DNA from: Triangularia verruculosa
Lineage: Eukaryota > Ascomycota > Sordariomycetes > Sordariales > Podosporaceae
Length of the DNA: 47,880 bases
Reading direction: 5' to 3'
NCBI GenBank assembly: GCA_033296885.1
Contig: MU864057.1
Location: 1-47,880 of the forward strand
Shown: positions 1 through 10,515 of the stretch, piece by piece
Numbering within the stretch: position 1 is the first letter of the stretch
Layout of the letters: every line of letters begins with the position of its first letter
The notes under the pieces: model-generated
What the model was told of the DNA's origin: nothing
Database searches by the model: none
What the model saw: the letters and a program-made list of their open reading frames with translations, nothing else
Made by a program: the position numbers and the translations under genes

Positions 1-164
1 AGCAGACGCAATATTCTGCTCATTAACATACTTCATCTTGAATTTGGTGTGTTTTGCTGTAAAAATGGCTGAGTTGTGTTGAGTTGAAGATGGCGCGTGT
101 CCAAAAAGCGCGTCGGGACGCGTGTTGCATCGTGGGGGGTGTCGCATCGTGGGGTCCGAGCGTC
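1..164 (-). mobile_element. 5' end of a pogo/Fot-type DNA transposon, reading out of the window (left edge)
   Basis: On the minus strand a terminal repeat begins at 164 next to a TA dinucleotide (165-166). It carries two tandem copies of a GCATCGTGGGG-type subterminal motif and an inverted CGCGTC/GACGCG pair, then a short leader. An ATG at 36-34 opens a reading frame (M-K-Y-V-N-E-Q-N-I-A-S-A) that runs off the window. That start resembles the first helix of the psq-type helix-turn-helix at the N-terminus of pogo/Fot transposases (known family feature; assignment is inference from 12 residues). The same sequence is present in inverse orientation at the right edge. A TA target site fits Tc1/mariner/pogo elements. 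The remainder of the element lies outside the window. Confidence 0.62.
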
Positions 165-827
165 TACGGCATTAAATGAAATAAACCAAAAAGGACAACC
201 CGTCTTCCCCGCACGGTTACATTGCCAAACAAGCTTCTTCCTCGCAACTGGGTCTCCTGTAACAGGAGACCGTTCCCTTCGGGTCCGCCAATGCCTTTTC
301 AGAACGAGCCTGCCGGATCTTGCGATTGATGAAACATCCATGTCCAAGATATGACAAGATAGTATTATAACTAGGACTAGAACTTTCATGATAGCCTCAT
401 ACATCGGCCCAGCTTAGCGACGTCTAGCCAGACCCATCCTTCGAATCGACGACGTTGACCTGCTCTATGACCAGCAACTGCTTTGAAACTGAACTATTGT
501 TGGACACGAGCAATGACAATGGAAATGGACGCTGCAACAACTTGCGCGAATGCAAGAGCAATGCCCCAATCCCCACCCCCCACCCTCCAGAGGACTAGGC
601 AAAGCCAAATGGCGGCAATTCCAAACCAAGCACATGAGACTCTGAATGGCAATTCTATGCTGATTCGATCTGCATGCAATCCTTGCACGAAGTGTAGGCC
701 TCTCATCCGAACTGTTCCCTGGAATCTCTGATGCGGAAGAGGTAGCGCGACTTGGTTCGGGCCCCTAACTAGGTCAGAACATGATCGTTTCTATAATGAA
801 GGGGAGGAGAGATGGAAAGAGAAGACG
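165..827. other. Intergenic, no supported gene
   Basis: Short open frames exist on both strands but none shows a recognisable domain, splice structure or consistent start context. Nothing further is seen here. Confidence 0.5.
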
Positions 828-1628
828 TTATAAATACTTTGTGTAGTAGATGCAACTCTCTTGCGCCAAACCTTCCAGCGTATGCAGGCCATTGGCTCCC
901 GCCGGGTCCCGAGCACAGTCCTTTAGGAGCGATAAGAACAGAAGTCGGTTGCGGCGCTGTTTTGCTTTCTCTGCATCAACCCTGATACATGGTTGAGACC
1001 ACTCCTCCATACCAATGAGGCATTGGTCACTGTGATGATAATCCTCTAAGCATACATCGTTAATATCAGAGTATGGACCGGTTGGATGCCTTGCAATAAT
1101 ACTCTCGCAGTCCTCTAAGACGTTGTCGGGCTTAACTGCTTCCATCCGGATAGGATAGCGCCCATGCGGGTCGATAACCCCGGCAAATTGAAACTGTATT
1201 TTCAACGTCAGGTCCATCCATTCGCATGATGTGTCTAACCTTACGTTGACCTCTAGCACTTCAGTGATTCCGTAGTAAGGCAGCCATCTCTTCCACCAGC
1301 CCAGATGCTGGTAGCATGTGTCAACTAATCTCCGATAGATATCGTTATCTGACTCGCAGGCACTGTCCCAAGGCATCGTCTTCTCATAGATTGGTTTCGG
1401 ATTGTTAGAGAAAATCTCAGAATACCCTATCACTCGGCGGGCATTCGCTGGTCGAAGACACGGCACGAGAACAGCATACTGTCCATGTCTATGGCTCTCC
1501 AGGCAGAGGAAGCAGCCTTGCCCCGCTCGATCTCGAAAGTCTGGCATGTTTTTGGTGGCCTGTGAAAAAGTCCGGACGCCGAGGCCGGCCTGACGTTCAA
1601 TATCGCGCACGTAACCGATAGAAGGCAT
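828..1628 (-). CDS. Hypothetical protein, 266 aa
   Basis: This is a single uninterrupted frame of 266 codons with good codon use and no obvious intron. The protein has a CFLCLE cysteine pair near residue 40, a tryptophan-rich stretch (G-W-W-K-R-W-L-P-Y-Y-G-I-T) near residue 112, and a basic C-terminal third (K-Q-R-R-N-R). No signal peptide or membrane segment is visible. I do not recognise the family; the W-K-R-W-L-P-Y-Y-G-I-T segment looks like a conserved core of an uncharacterised fungal family, but that is an impression. It lies between a transposon end and a transposase relic, so it may be a surviving gene in a repeat-rich edge. Confidence 0.55.
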   Translation of the reverse strand: MPSIGYVRDIERQAGLGVRTFSQATKNMPDFRDRAGQGCFLCLESHRHGQYAVLVPCLRPANARRVIGYSEIFSNNPKPIYEKTMPWDSACESDNDIYRRLVDTCYQHLGWWKRWLPYYGITEVLEVNVRLDTSCEWMDLTLKIQFQFAGVIDPHGRYPIRMEAVKPDNVLEDCESIIARHPTGPYSDINDVCLEDYHHSDQCLIGMEEWSQPCIRVDAEKAKQRRNRLLFLSLLKDCARDPAGANGLHTLEGLAQESCIYYTKYL

Positions 1629-1906
1629 ATCTAACGAGAGCAGTGGACGACTTGCTTGAAATGGGATGTGGTTTGAACAATGTGATCATGAGAACGGGGC
1701 TGCCTGGTGCCTGGAGGAACAAGCCGTGTGGCTCCACTATTATAATCAATTACTGTGGTCGTGTGCATAAAGAAAACCCCCATGTCAGGTACCTGTGGGG
1801 CACAACAGCTGATGCGTTTTGACCAATAAGCTGAACATACCCAACTTTCCACTTTAACAACCTTTTCCAAAGAATCACCAAGATTTCAACAACTTACAGC
1901 AGTACA

Positions 1907-2150
1907 ATGGCGCGGCCACAGGGATCCAGCGGTATTAAAAAACTTACTACCGAAGAGCGCCAGCGAGTTCGACTTTTATATTTCGATGCCAGATCGGTGC
2001 AAAGCAGTGATTGCAGCCAAGGGTATGCATATGTCACAAATAGCCAACAGGAGATCACGTAGCGGCGGCGGCATATGGGGCGACAGGGCCGTCCGGACCA
2101 ATCAGCGGTATGTAACCTGGCAGAAGAGTGCTATGGTGCCAAGACACAGC
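1907..2150 (+). pseudogene. Relic of a Tc1/mariner-like transposase N-terminus
   Basis: A frame opening at 1907 reads L-T-T-E-E-R-Q-R-V-R-L-L-Y-F-D-A, the style of a transposase helix-turn-helix first helix. It runs into a stop after about 50 codons. A neighbouring frame from 1986 continues with a K-A-V-I-A-A-K-G segment, and a G-R-Q-G-R-P-D GRP-like linker follows near 2080. This looks like an N-terminal DNA-binding region broken by a frameshift, with the catalytic part missing. An LTR fragment begins immediately downstream. The assignment rests on pattern only and could be wrong. Confidence 0.35.
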
Positions 2151-2209
2151 GGGGGGCTCACTAGTATATAACTATCAGGATGGGATGGACTCAGAGAAGT
2201 TCATCAGTT

Positions 2210-2486
2210 TGCAATACAAGTCTAGTCACAAGCATTGTGATTACATTGAGACAAGTCTATTGTTGTGCACCCTTTGGCTGCACCGATCTATCATCTAGAA
2301 GTCACCTTCAACTGTTATCCCTTTCAGAAGTTCTGGATAGGGGATCGTCACAGGCAAGTATAGCCGAACCGTCCTTGGACCCACTTCGGCTCAGGGTGAT
2401 GCTCACTGCGCTCACCTTTTGCTCACCTTCTGAGACTAATACGGACTGAGCCAAAAAATGTTGTCGGGTGTGACTATATAGGTAGG
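2210..2486 (+). repeat. LTR fragment plus GCTCAC-iteron tail (copy A of a dispersed repeat)
   Basis: The first part (2210-2352, ending GGGGATCGTCACA) matches copies at 24643-24787 and 37801-37943 and, inverted, the sequence from 14516. TATATAA lies just upstream at about 2165, suggesting an LTR with U3 promoter. The second part (about 2370-2486) has three GCTCAC boxes at roughly 10-bp spacing and ends near GTTGTCGGGTG. This tail is shared only with the 24.6 kb copy, so A and B descend from the same composite unit. No coding capacity. Confidence 0.75.
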
Positions 2487-2587
2487 TACCTCGAACAGAC
2501 AAATCTTCTGTCAACCACCTCATTTGGACACCTTAGACACTCCAGACGACATACACACCCATTCCTAGCGGCACTCCCCTCATCAAC

Positions 2588-3382
2588 ATGGGACCGCCTC
2601 AAAAACCAACCGTTGTCCATGTCAATGGCGCTTGGCATATCCCCAAGTCGATGACAAAACTCATCTCTGCCCTTCGAGCCCTTGACTACGAAGTTCACTG
2701 CCCCCGCATGACTTCAGTAAACGGCGCCCGCCCTCCGAACACCAGCCTCAATACCGATTCCGAACTCCTCCGCTCCTATGTTTCCAGCCTCGTGGAGGCC
2801 GGCCGCGACGTTGTGGTCCTCATGCATTCCTATGGGGGAAAGGTTGGCACCAACGCCTTGCATGGGCTCAGCCGTGAAGTCCGCTCTCAGAAGAAGCTTC
2901 AGGGTGGCATCATCCAGTTGATTTACATCTGCGCTTTTGCGCTGGGCGAGGGACAGTCAATGGCAGGGCTAGTGGCAGACTTCGGGCACGAAGAACTGAT
3001 GCCTCTCGTCTTCCATATCGAAGAGGATGGTGGTTTACGTTTCCGGGATGCAAAGGGGCCTCTTATCGGGGATGATCTCGGAGAGTCAGACGAGCAAGAG
3101 GTGCAAGAGTATCTCAACTCTTTGGTGCCCGTCTGGAACGGGCTTTGTATGAAGGACACTGTAACGGGTCCTGCGGCCTGGAAAGAGAATCCCGTGGCCT
3201 ACGTCTATTGCACCAAGGACAACATGGTGCCGTTGGAGTATCAAAAGTCACTGGTAGCGAACATTGAAAAGGACGGTAGGAAGGTGAAAACTTTCACCTT
3301 GGAAACAGGCCACTGTCCCAACGTGACTGCTACAAGGGAGCTGGTGGGCATAATTGATGGGGTTATCGCCGGATCAAAATGA
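2588..3382 (+). CDS. Alpha/beta hydrolase family protein, 264 aa
   Basis: This is a single-exon protein of the compact alpha/beta hydrolase type, with no signal peptide, so probably cytosolic. The nucleophile elbow is H-S-Y-G-G with Ser81. The acid is plausibly Asp211 in C-T-K-D-N-M-V-P, and the catalytic histidine is His242 in E-T-G-H-C-P, giving a complete Ser-Asp-His triad in correct order. The oxyanion region H-V-N-G-A-W-H follows strand 1 (residues 10-17). Length and HSxGG elbow resemble small esterase/methylesterase-like members; the substrate cannot be told. The ATG at 2588 follows CATCAAC and is the first in frame with the fold start. The gene stands alone just downstream of a solo LTR, whose promoter could influence it. 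Confidence 0.9.
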   Translation: MGPPQKPTVVHVNGAWHIPKSMTKLISALRALDYEVHCPRMTSVNGARPPNTSLNTDSELLRSYVSSLVEAGRDVVVLMHSYGGKVGTNALHGLSREVRSQKKLQGGIIQLIYICAFALGEGQSMAGLVADFGHEELMPLVFHIEEDGGLRFRDAKGPLIGDDLGESDEQEVQEYLNSLVPVWNGLCMKDTVTGPAAWKENPVAYVYCTKDNMVPLEYQKSLVANIEKDGRKVKTFTLETGHCPNVTATRELVGIIDGVIAGSK

Positions 3383-3952
3383 TGGTGTTCAGTTGGAATC
3401 ACAAATAGCAGCTTAAGAGAAATATGCAACTTATCTTAGATGGTGCTATTGCCCATCAATTTTGACCCAGTCATCAACTGTTTTACCATTGTATTGGCTT
3501 TCTACATGCTTGCATACCGGAATCGCCCAGCATGACACCAAATTGACTCTTCACTCTCGCACCGAACGACTCTTTGGTGGTATATAAGGTATTCATCTTT
3601 GATCCCCAGCCATGAGCATTTAGGCGACAGCTGATGGGTTGCTCCTGGAAAGCTTCAATGATGGGCCAGAATGTGATTTTTGCTGAATAGTGCTCCCCAG
3701 CCACCATTCCAAGTGGACCTATGTTCCGTATAAGTGAACAGTGTCATTAGCTTGCTCTGCCAATTCACTAGCAACTGGCCCAGACCTTATAAGATATCTT
3801 CTCGTACACCAGGATTCTGACCTCTCCCCCTCTTCCTCTTCATCACAGAAGGGTCAGTTACCTTTCCCCCTTAGAAGACTTGACCTCCCGATACCAACCT
3901 CGCTCCACTCGGCCTGATTGCATTATCTGAATTGCCTATTTACGCCGCCAAG
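3383..3952. other. Intergenic region upstream of the small-protein family
   Basis: No convincing gene. The last 150 bases are pyrimidine-rich (CT-rich blocks around 3820-3900), typical of a fungal promoter/5' leader for the gene starting at 3953. Confidence 0.45.
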
Positions 3953-4653
3953 ATGTTTAACATTGTCATCACCATGCACGCCGCGTTCAACAGTGCCGTC
4001 GAGCTTGGCAATGCGTTCGGCGGCATCCTGGAGTCCATAGGCCAGGACAATGCGGAGTGCCAGGACATCGCAGAGTCTCGGGACATCACACAGCCCCAAA
4101 GCATCACAAATGACAACACCGCCACTAAATCCGTCAGCTGCACCCAGGTCAACACCATAAAAGACGACACCAACAAGCCAGGGGTGATGATGGTGGTCCC
4201 AGACACCGAAACTGATGTTCCTCTCGACAACGAACATTTGGCTGCCCCCGAACCTGGTCATCAAGCTGCGATCGATTGCTCTGAGAAGGAAGCCAACAAC
4301 GACAAGAAGTCCAGAAACTACAGAGGCAAGAGAAACACCAAAGCTGCCAGGAATCGCAACACCAGGTACAGCAAGAGCTTCATCAAGCCTTCCGAGTATG
4401 TTCAATGATTCACAATTACGACTACGCGATACTTGCTAATCTTGGCATCCGTACCTAGGCCCATAGTTTATACCAATGGGACCACACCATATCGCGTGGA
4501 GAACATCATGCCTGAGGGTGCATTGGGTTTGGCTGCCTCGCGTTGGGCGAGCAAGGAGCCCTCTAAGTATGTTTTACGAACTTCCATCGCCTCTAGCCTG
4601 TCCAGCTGCTAACCTACCTATCTCTCTATTCTAGGCCGTCTTTGACTTGCTGA
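3953..4653 (+). CDS. Small low-complexity protein with VENxxPEGALGLAASRWA module, member A (3 exons, 189 aa)
   Basis: Exons are 3953-4395, 4459-4566 and 4635-4653; introns have GTATGT donors and CTAG acceptors, all in phase 2. The model closes in frame at 190 codons including stop. The start at 3953 (A-A-G-ATG-T-T) is chosen because the same context and first residues (M-F-x-I-x-I-x-M-H-x-A-F-N-S-A) open the paralogue at 6148. Exon 1 encodes an Asp/Asn/Thr-rich disordered stretch followed by a basic K/R-rich patch (residues about 115-140). Exon 2 is almost exactly one module: P-I-V-Y-T-N-G-T-T, Y-R-V-E-N, P-E-G-A-L-G-L-A-A-S-R-W-A. No enzyme domain, signal peptide or membrane segment is seen. 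Function unknown. Confidence 0.72.
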
Positions 4654-6147
4654 GCGTGTTAGCATGGTCAAGGCCTCTGCGCCCAGGAGGGCTTTGTGCT
4701 TGGGGCCTAGCTGGGCTTATTTGGCTGAGGTGCTTGGCGTGGGCCGTTTGATCACTAGATATATTTGGGAGGGCATCTGCGATCAACGGCGATCAATGGC
4801 TGACGGATGATGGATTTCTCGCGCACGATACCTAGCGTATACAGCTCTTAGCTAAAGCAAGTCGACTCTGGGTTTCTTATCTCAGTATCTTGGATGTTTT
4901 TAGACACACTGCACCTTACTACTGGGGCTATCTTCACTATTTTTGACATGTATATGAAATTATAACTGCTAGGGTGCTTTGGGATCGACTGTGTCCCGTT
5001 GGGCCTTCCCTTCTGGCCAAGCCTAGACTCGGAGTGGACATATGGCGCGCATGTGGAGGAAGAAGTAATTCACAAAATCAATGACCTTTGAGGAGGAAGT
5101 GACTGTAGCATGACCATGACGACTACATATCTAGGTACCTAGGTAGACAGCGAGACGAAAGAGTGGATGTTTTGATCCGAGTCACCGTTTTCGCATCATT
5201 CTGCTCCTTGACGCTAGATGTTTCACCAATAAAGCGAAAGTCAAGTTAGTGGCAGAGGTGACGTACCCTCAGTACCTACCTAAGGTAGAATTGATGGCTG
5301 AGGCATGATGAGTCTGAACGACCTTTTCCAGGGGACATACGTTGGTCTCAATGACTACCTTAGGTACCTTAGGCAATTGCACGCTGGTCAGCTTGGTTTT
5401 GGTTCAGGGGGTTGTTCTTGGTCGTGTTGACCGTGCTGCAAGTTTGCTCTCGAAGTCTGGGCCCTATTCCAATGGTGATGCAGGTTTGAAGTCTGCCTTA
5501 TGTTGTACCTATAGGTTTTCCGGCTTTTTGAGACCCATGATCTTTATCTGTGAGGAATAACACAGTCTACGATGCATAGGGACATGACTTCGAGGATATA
5601 TTTCTTCAAGTGTTTTGCTCGCTTCATTCTTCGCCTTGCCTCTGTTACATTTCTGTTTGCGTGGATGCCCGAAAAGTGCGTGGTCGGTACAACGACTGCC
5701 AACTGTTGGTCTCTATTTACCTATTGACTATATAACTTAGATAGGTATTCACCCCTTCGCCACTCTTGGTAGTCTTGCCTAACTCTTCGAGCTTCTCTCT
5801 CTTGTCTTCCAGCTCCGCGTTGTCAATTCAATGTGAATTGAGAGTGCTCTCACTGCATTAGCTACCTAGGTAAGGTACCAAGGTATTAGAGTGAATTTGT
5901 TACATACTCACTCGTCCTGGTGAATAGGTGGTCGCTATGTGCTCTTAGATACCTAGCCTTTTGCTCCTAATTGAAGCAAACATCAACTATAACACCTATA
6001 ACACCTCTTTCCCCACACACCACTCGAAGACTCTTCTTCTCTCTCCTTGACAACCTGACTCGACATTTCACCACCACCCTCCTACCGCTCAGGTTTTTAC
6101 CGATACCTTTGACATACCTCGCATAGCTTGTCAGAAACGTCGTCAAG
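4654..6147. other. Long intergenic stretch rich in TAGGTACCTA-type palindromes
   Basis: No gene supported. Many copies of palindromic words such as TAGGTACCTAGGTAG (about 5130-5155), GTACCTACCTAAGGTAG (about 5270), ACCTTAGGTACCTTAGG (about 5355) and TACCTAGGTAAGGTACC (about 5862) occur. A CT-rich leader at 5985-6090 precedes the gene at 6148. Confidence 0.5.
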
Positions 6148-6850
6148 ATGTTCACTATCACGATCAACATGCACACAGCATTCAACAGTGCCATCAAGTT
6201 TGATGGCGTGGTTGAGGCCCGGATGAACACGGCTACTAGTACCAATACCATAGCTGAGTTGAGAAACACTGCCGAGTCCAGCAACGATGAGTTCAAGACC
6301 AACGAGTCCAGCGAAGTCATTGCTGTCAGCAACGTTGCCAATATTGATAAGTTGATCCCTGTCGACTCTATCAAGGCCTCAAACTTCGACGACTCCGCTG
6401 TGTCCAAGAACACCGCCTCCACCAAGTCTGTCGGGCTCAAGAGTATGACCAAGTCCACCGACGCAATCAGCGCTGACAACTACACCGACTTCAACACCGC
6501 CGCCAGGTCCAAAGACGCTAGCAAACTCGACAGATCATCAGTTAAAACAGTGGCTGGCCAGACAGAGGGGGCTCATGTGGCTGTGCCTTCTACCATCACC
6601 CACGGGCGTTTGTCGAGACAGAAACCTACTGGCCGAACTTCATTGAATCGTCGTCCCAGAAAGACCGAGACTTTTTCCCAGCCAACTGGGTAAGTTTCAT
6701 ATCTAATTGGGTTCTACAAACCAGCTCAGGCTACTAACGCGTTTCTTTTCCTTTAGGCCTATCATCTATACCAATGGAACGACTCTATACCGGGTCGAAA
6801 ACCCAATACCCGAGGGCGCGCTGGGTCTCGCTGCCTCTCATTGGGCTTAG
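6148..6850 (+). CDS. Small low-complexity protein with VENPxPEGALGLAASxWA module, member B (2 exons, 211 aa)
   Basis: Exons are 6148-6689 and 6757-6850, with a phase-2 intron (GTAAGT donor, CTAAC branch, TTTAG acceptor); the model closes in frame at 212 codons. The N-terminus M-F-T-I-T-I-N-M-H-T-A-F-N-S-A aligns residue for residue with member A. The middle is a Ser/Thr/Asn/Asp/Lys-rich disordered region of about 150 residues, ending in a basic R/K patch. Exon 2 is the module P-I-I-Y-T-N-G-T-T-L-Y-R-V-E-N-P-I-P-E-G-A-L-G-L-A-A-S-H-W-A followed directly by stop. Tandem duplicate of A by position, exon structure and sequence. Function unknown. Confidence 0.72.
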
Positions 6851-8068
6851 ATCAAAGTGCCATAGCCGAAACTGAAGGGAGCCTGGGCACTGATCAAGTG
6901 AGTGAGGAGGACCTGTGTCTATCAACTTGGAAGTCAGGTATCTTAGTCTAGTCGATTTCCGCTGGAATCTCTGAGATACCTGGGTAGATGAAGCTCATAT
7001 GCCGCGAATAAAGCCAATCTCTTTGAAGCGTGTTATTTTTTCACTGAATTTAATACCCACGTATTCCTTTCTGACTGATTTCAGTGTTGCTATTTGTTTG
7101 AAGTGATCCTGAAACCTGACCTTCGTCTTACCATAGCCCTCGGACTGTTTCTCGTATTCCGGGTACTCGGTCACCGGTTTCGTTTCATCTTACCTACCTA
7201 CTCTCCGATCTTATGAGTGGAGGCTACGATAATATGCACTTGAACATGCTCGAGCTTACAAGCTTGGAGTGAATCCCTCATAACAATTGTAAAACCCTTG
7301 GAACTTTAGCTTTACCGTACCTCATCCGGTAGAATCTTCTATAGGTACTGTTTGTCACTTTTGCGGTCTTTGAAGGTATATGTCAAGGCTTATGGATAAT
7401 CTTCAAGCTAGTGAGGCTTCTGTATCCACGTGCCCGGTTTACTGTTTTCAAGAACGCTTTGCAGGGTTCAAGAAGATGGTCGGTGCATCGTAGCTCGGAG
7501 GTTTAGGGGCTCAGGGGCTTATGAGGTTCATGAGGCTTGACTCTGCTACGCGGTCTTATTGGCCGAGAGCTGCAGTGTCAACAGTTGTATTCGCAGCCTG
7601 AGGGTATGACCTGTAGGCATCTCAAATGATGTATGACATGGAGTCGGGTTCATTTTCCTACCTAGTTGCCTTAGGTACTCTTCGAGGAGCATTCAGCCAC
7701 GCTTCATCGAAATCTCCACCTCAATTCACTTGTAGAATCTCAACTGTCTTATAAATTCAACTGAACAAAATCACTTCCGTCTTCACTGCGGTACCGGAAC
7801 ACCAAAAGTGGGCTCCCAAGACGAGTCTGAAGTGAACAGAGCGAGGGACTGTTTACCTCTAGGTGCCTATAAGGTATTGACCTTGCTATAAAATCCCACA
7901 ACTGAAATCCATACCTAGGTATGCTTCCTCGTCTACTCTTCTACTCTACCGTACACCAACAATCTGCCTTCACAGAGCACCGCCTATCACCCCACCTCAG
8001 AGTATCCGGCTACCCGATAATTCTCAAGCGCACTACATCTTGACCTTAAACATCTTCCTTGAATCGAT
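6851..8068. other. Intergenic between family members
   Basis: No gene supported. It holds further TAGGTA/TACCTA words (about 6975, 7190, 7660, 7857, 7912). A CT-rich leader (about 7930-8050) precedes the frame at 8069. Confidence 0.45.
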
Positions 8069-8351
8069 ATGACTTCCTCAACCAAAGTCTCTTCCACCAC
8101 TGCCCTAAAGGCTAATGAAGCTCCCTCCAAGGGTGCCTCTTTGAGCACCGGCACTTTCAAGGCTGGCGCCGCTCGCGCTCCTCGTGCCCCGGTCGATGTT
8201 ATCATCAACCCCCAAGACGAGGGGAAAGTCTGAGAAAGACAAGAAGTACGTGGTTTGTCTCGACCTGCTCAGCGCAGTTTGTGCTCAAAGATACTAATCA
8301 TCCTTATTGTAGGGCTGGGCAGTGCAGAGTTTAAGAACAAGATTCTCTAGG
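8069..8351 (+). pseudogene. Short Ser/Thr/Ala-rich reading frame, probably a frameshifted relative of the family (member D)
   Basis: The ATG at 8069 opens 54 codons (M-T-S-S-T-K-V-S-S-T-T-A...) ending at TGA 8231-8233. Just before, at a run of five C (near 8210), shifting one base gives a basic continuation (P-K-T-R-G-K-S-E-K-D-K-K). That reaches a good donor GTACGT at 8248, with branch CTAAT and acceptor TTGTAG near 8312, and would end at TAG near 8351. The exon-intron layout, basic tail before the intron and location match members A and B, although no SRWA module is present. It may be a decayed copy, a real 54-aa protein, or a one-base sequencing error. Confidence 0.35.
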
Positions 8352-10515
8352 TAGTCTTCGCTACGAATTCTTGGATGGGCATGGGGGTCGTCAGGATCGG
8401 GCTGGCGTCGCTCGGCGAAGGCAGGAAAAGGTTTCTTTCTCACATAAACATATCACGAGCCTTTCCCCGCATTCGAGTAGCTAGCATATTTCATCAAATA
8501 TGAGGGAGGCGTTAAATTAAGTGAATTTTTAAGGTCTCTTTTTTATTTAATTTCCTCTCGTGTGCTCAAAAGGAAGATTGGAAACCCAGAAGGAGATCTC
8601 TATCCCTATTGTAACAAGAAATAGCCAACGTACATTGTGAATTCCCAGCCAGTCCCGTTTGGTTCGTTTCACGCCGGCGATGATTTGAAATTGCAAAGAA
8701 AGTCCCAGTCGGCAGCTGTCATATCAGCCCCGCCTGGCACCGGTGTGGTCGCCCTGATTTGACAGGAAAGAATACCTAGCGGGTCTCCTCAGAGCAAAAG
8801 AGGCGCCTGGTTTTCATGTACCCAACCTCTGGCATTAGTGATAGCTAAGAGAGGACGGATATCTAACTGGTAATGGTCTATACGTAGGTAATCTGTATCA
8901 TTTTGTGAACTGTTTTTATGACGCAACTGGTGACGGGAACCAAGGCCTCAAATGTCTTCTCGGGTATGGTACCCGACCATTCGGTCAACTTCTTGACGGC
9001 CTCGAGACATGGCTGACGTCAGCGACAGGGATCACGACAGCCTCAGAGTGAGCCACGCTGAAAAGGTTTCAAGAGATTCGTGGCTAAAGCAATACCCAGA
9101 TCCCATGTTCACCGGTTCTTGCGGAGCCTGAGACTATTGAGGAAACGAAACAGCGTGGATGGACGGAAAGGCTATCAGCCTTCTTTGGGAGTGGACCTGT
9201 TCGCCACCACCACCCAAATGTCTCGAAATCGTCCTCTGACCCTCTCCGATCCCTATCTAGTACCTAATCTCGTCAAAGTCTCCACGATCTCCATCTTATA
9301 ACACCTGTATCTAAGCTTTCTACCTACCTCTTTAGGTAGGTATGATAGACAATTTATATGTCAAGCTCCTTTTCTTCCACGTCAAGTGGAAAATCAAATA
9401 CCTCTTCTCTTTTTACCCTCTGAATTGAGTATTTAGCTGTTGTGTTTGGTTTATGTTGGTGGTAGTATCTAAGTGAGGTGGGTATCTAATTTGAAGAGGT
9501 TAGGTGGCGAGAGGTAAGACAGATAGGCTTGAGAAGGTTGGGAATAATTCGTCGTTGAAGGAGAAAAGACTCCGATTTGCCTCCCAAATTCCCAGGTGAC
9601 TCTTCACATCCCGCGTTAGCTTTGGGAATAGTGGAACTCGATCCGGGCGAAAAGTCTCCCAAAATTGAGATCGGGCTGCTGTCAGTTGCCAATGACTGAT
9701 AAAAGCGGGACATTAAAGTCTCCTTTTCCAGCTGACAGTTGATGTTAGTGACAACCGTGAAGTTCTGAGGTACAGGTAGATTGGCAGGGATAAACGCCTC
9801 AGTTGGCATAGACCCACAAGAAAAGTCTGGCTTCCATTGTCATTTACTGGATAGTTAAAGACCCAACAACCCCTGAATGGTGACATGGAGATACTGTTGG
9901 TCGCTTATGATCATAAAAGGTAGCACATCATGGTTAATAAGACTCTCTCGTAGCTTGAAAGTACCTACCTAGTATGTCCAATCAATTTTGGTCCACCCGG
10001 GCCCTTGTTATCACTTTATAGGTACTTCTTTACCGGCTATTTGCTATAGGTGCCTTAAAAGTCACGTTAAAGCGATTGTCTGATTCTGATATACGACATG
10101 GACGACCATTATCATGTAAAGTTAACACACTTGGTAGAGGTACTTCAAGCTAAATCAAAACAAGGCTTAACTGAAGAGAACAGGGTGTTCGTTGGAAGGC
10201 CAAATCGATTGCTGGGACCTCGATCATGCGGTTGCCAGAGAGTGGAGACTACCACCGATTTTGAAATGAGGTACCTATGATGGCTAACTGAGGTGGTTAT
10301 CAGACTTTAAACTATGTCTACGCCAATCCAGAAACATCGTGGAGACCAGCCACTGGGCCGTTTTTTTTTTGCACACAGAAGGAAATTTGCATGCGCCCAA
10401 ACTCTGTTCTCTTGGGCTATAAAGTTGAAGCCTGCCCACAAACTGAGACCTTCTCTTTCTTCTCTTTTTTCCATTCATCACAACAGCAGTATAAACGGAC
10501 ATCAGAATTTCCACC
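8352..10515. other. Two-kilobase intergenic region without a supported gene
   Basis: Open frames up to 107 codons occur (for example minus strand 9486-9809) but show no domain or splice logic. Palindromic TAGGTA words recur (about 8885, 9318-9345, 9960, 10017). A CT-rich leader with a TATAAA-like sequence (10418) lies just upstream of the gene at 10516. Confidence 0.4.

Noticed and set aside
1..20. Terminal hairpin (AGCAGA ... TCTGCT) like a viral or linear-plasmid telomere
   Set aside because: The bases are codons of the transposase N-terminus present identically at both ends; the short palindrome is explained by coding sequence and chance.
9486..9809. 107-codon minus-strand frame as a gene
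   Set aside because: No domain, no signal peptide, no splice context and no paralogue in the neighbouring family; the length is within chance for this base composition.
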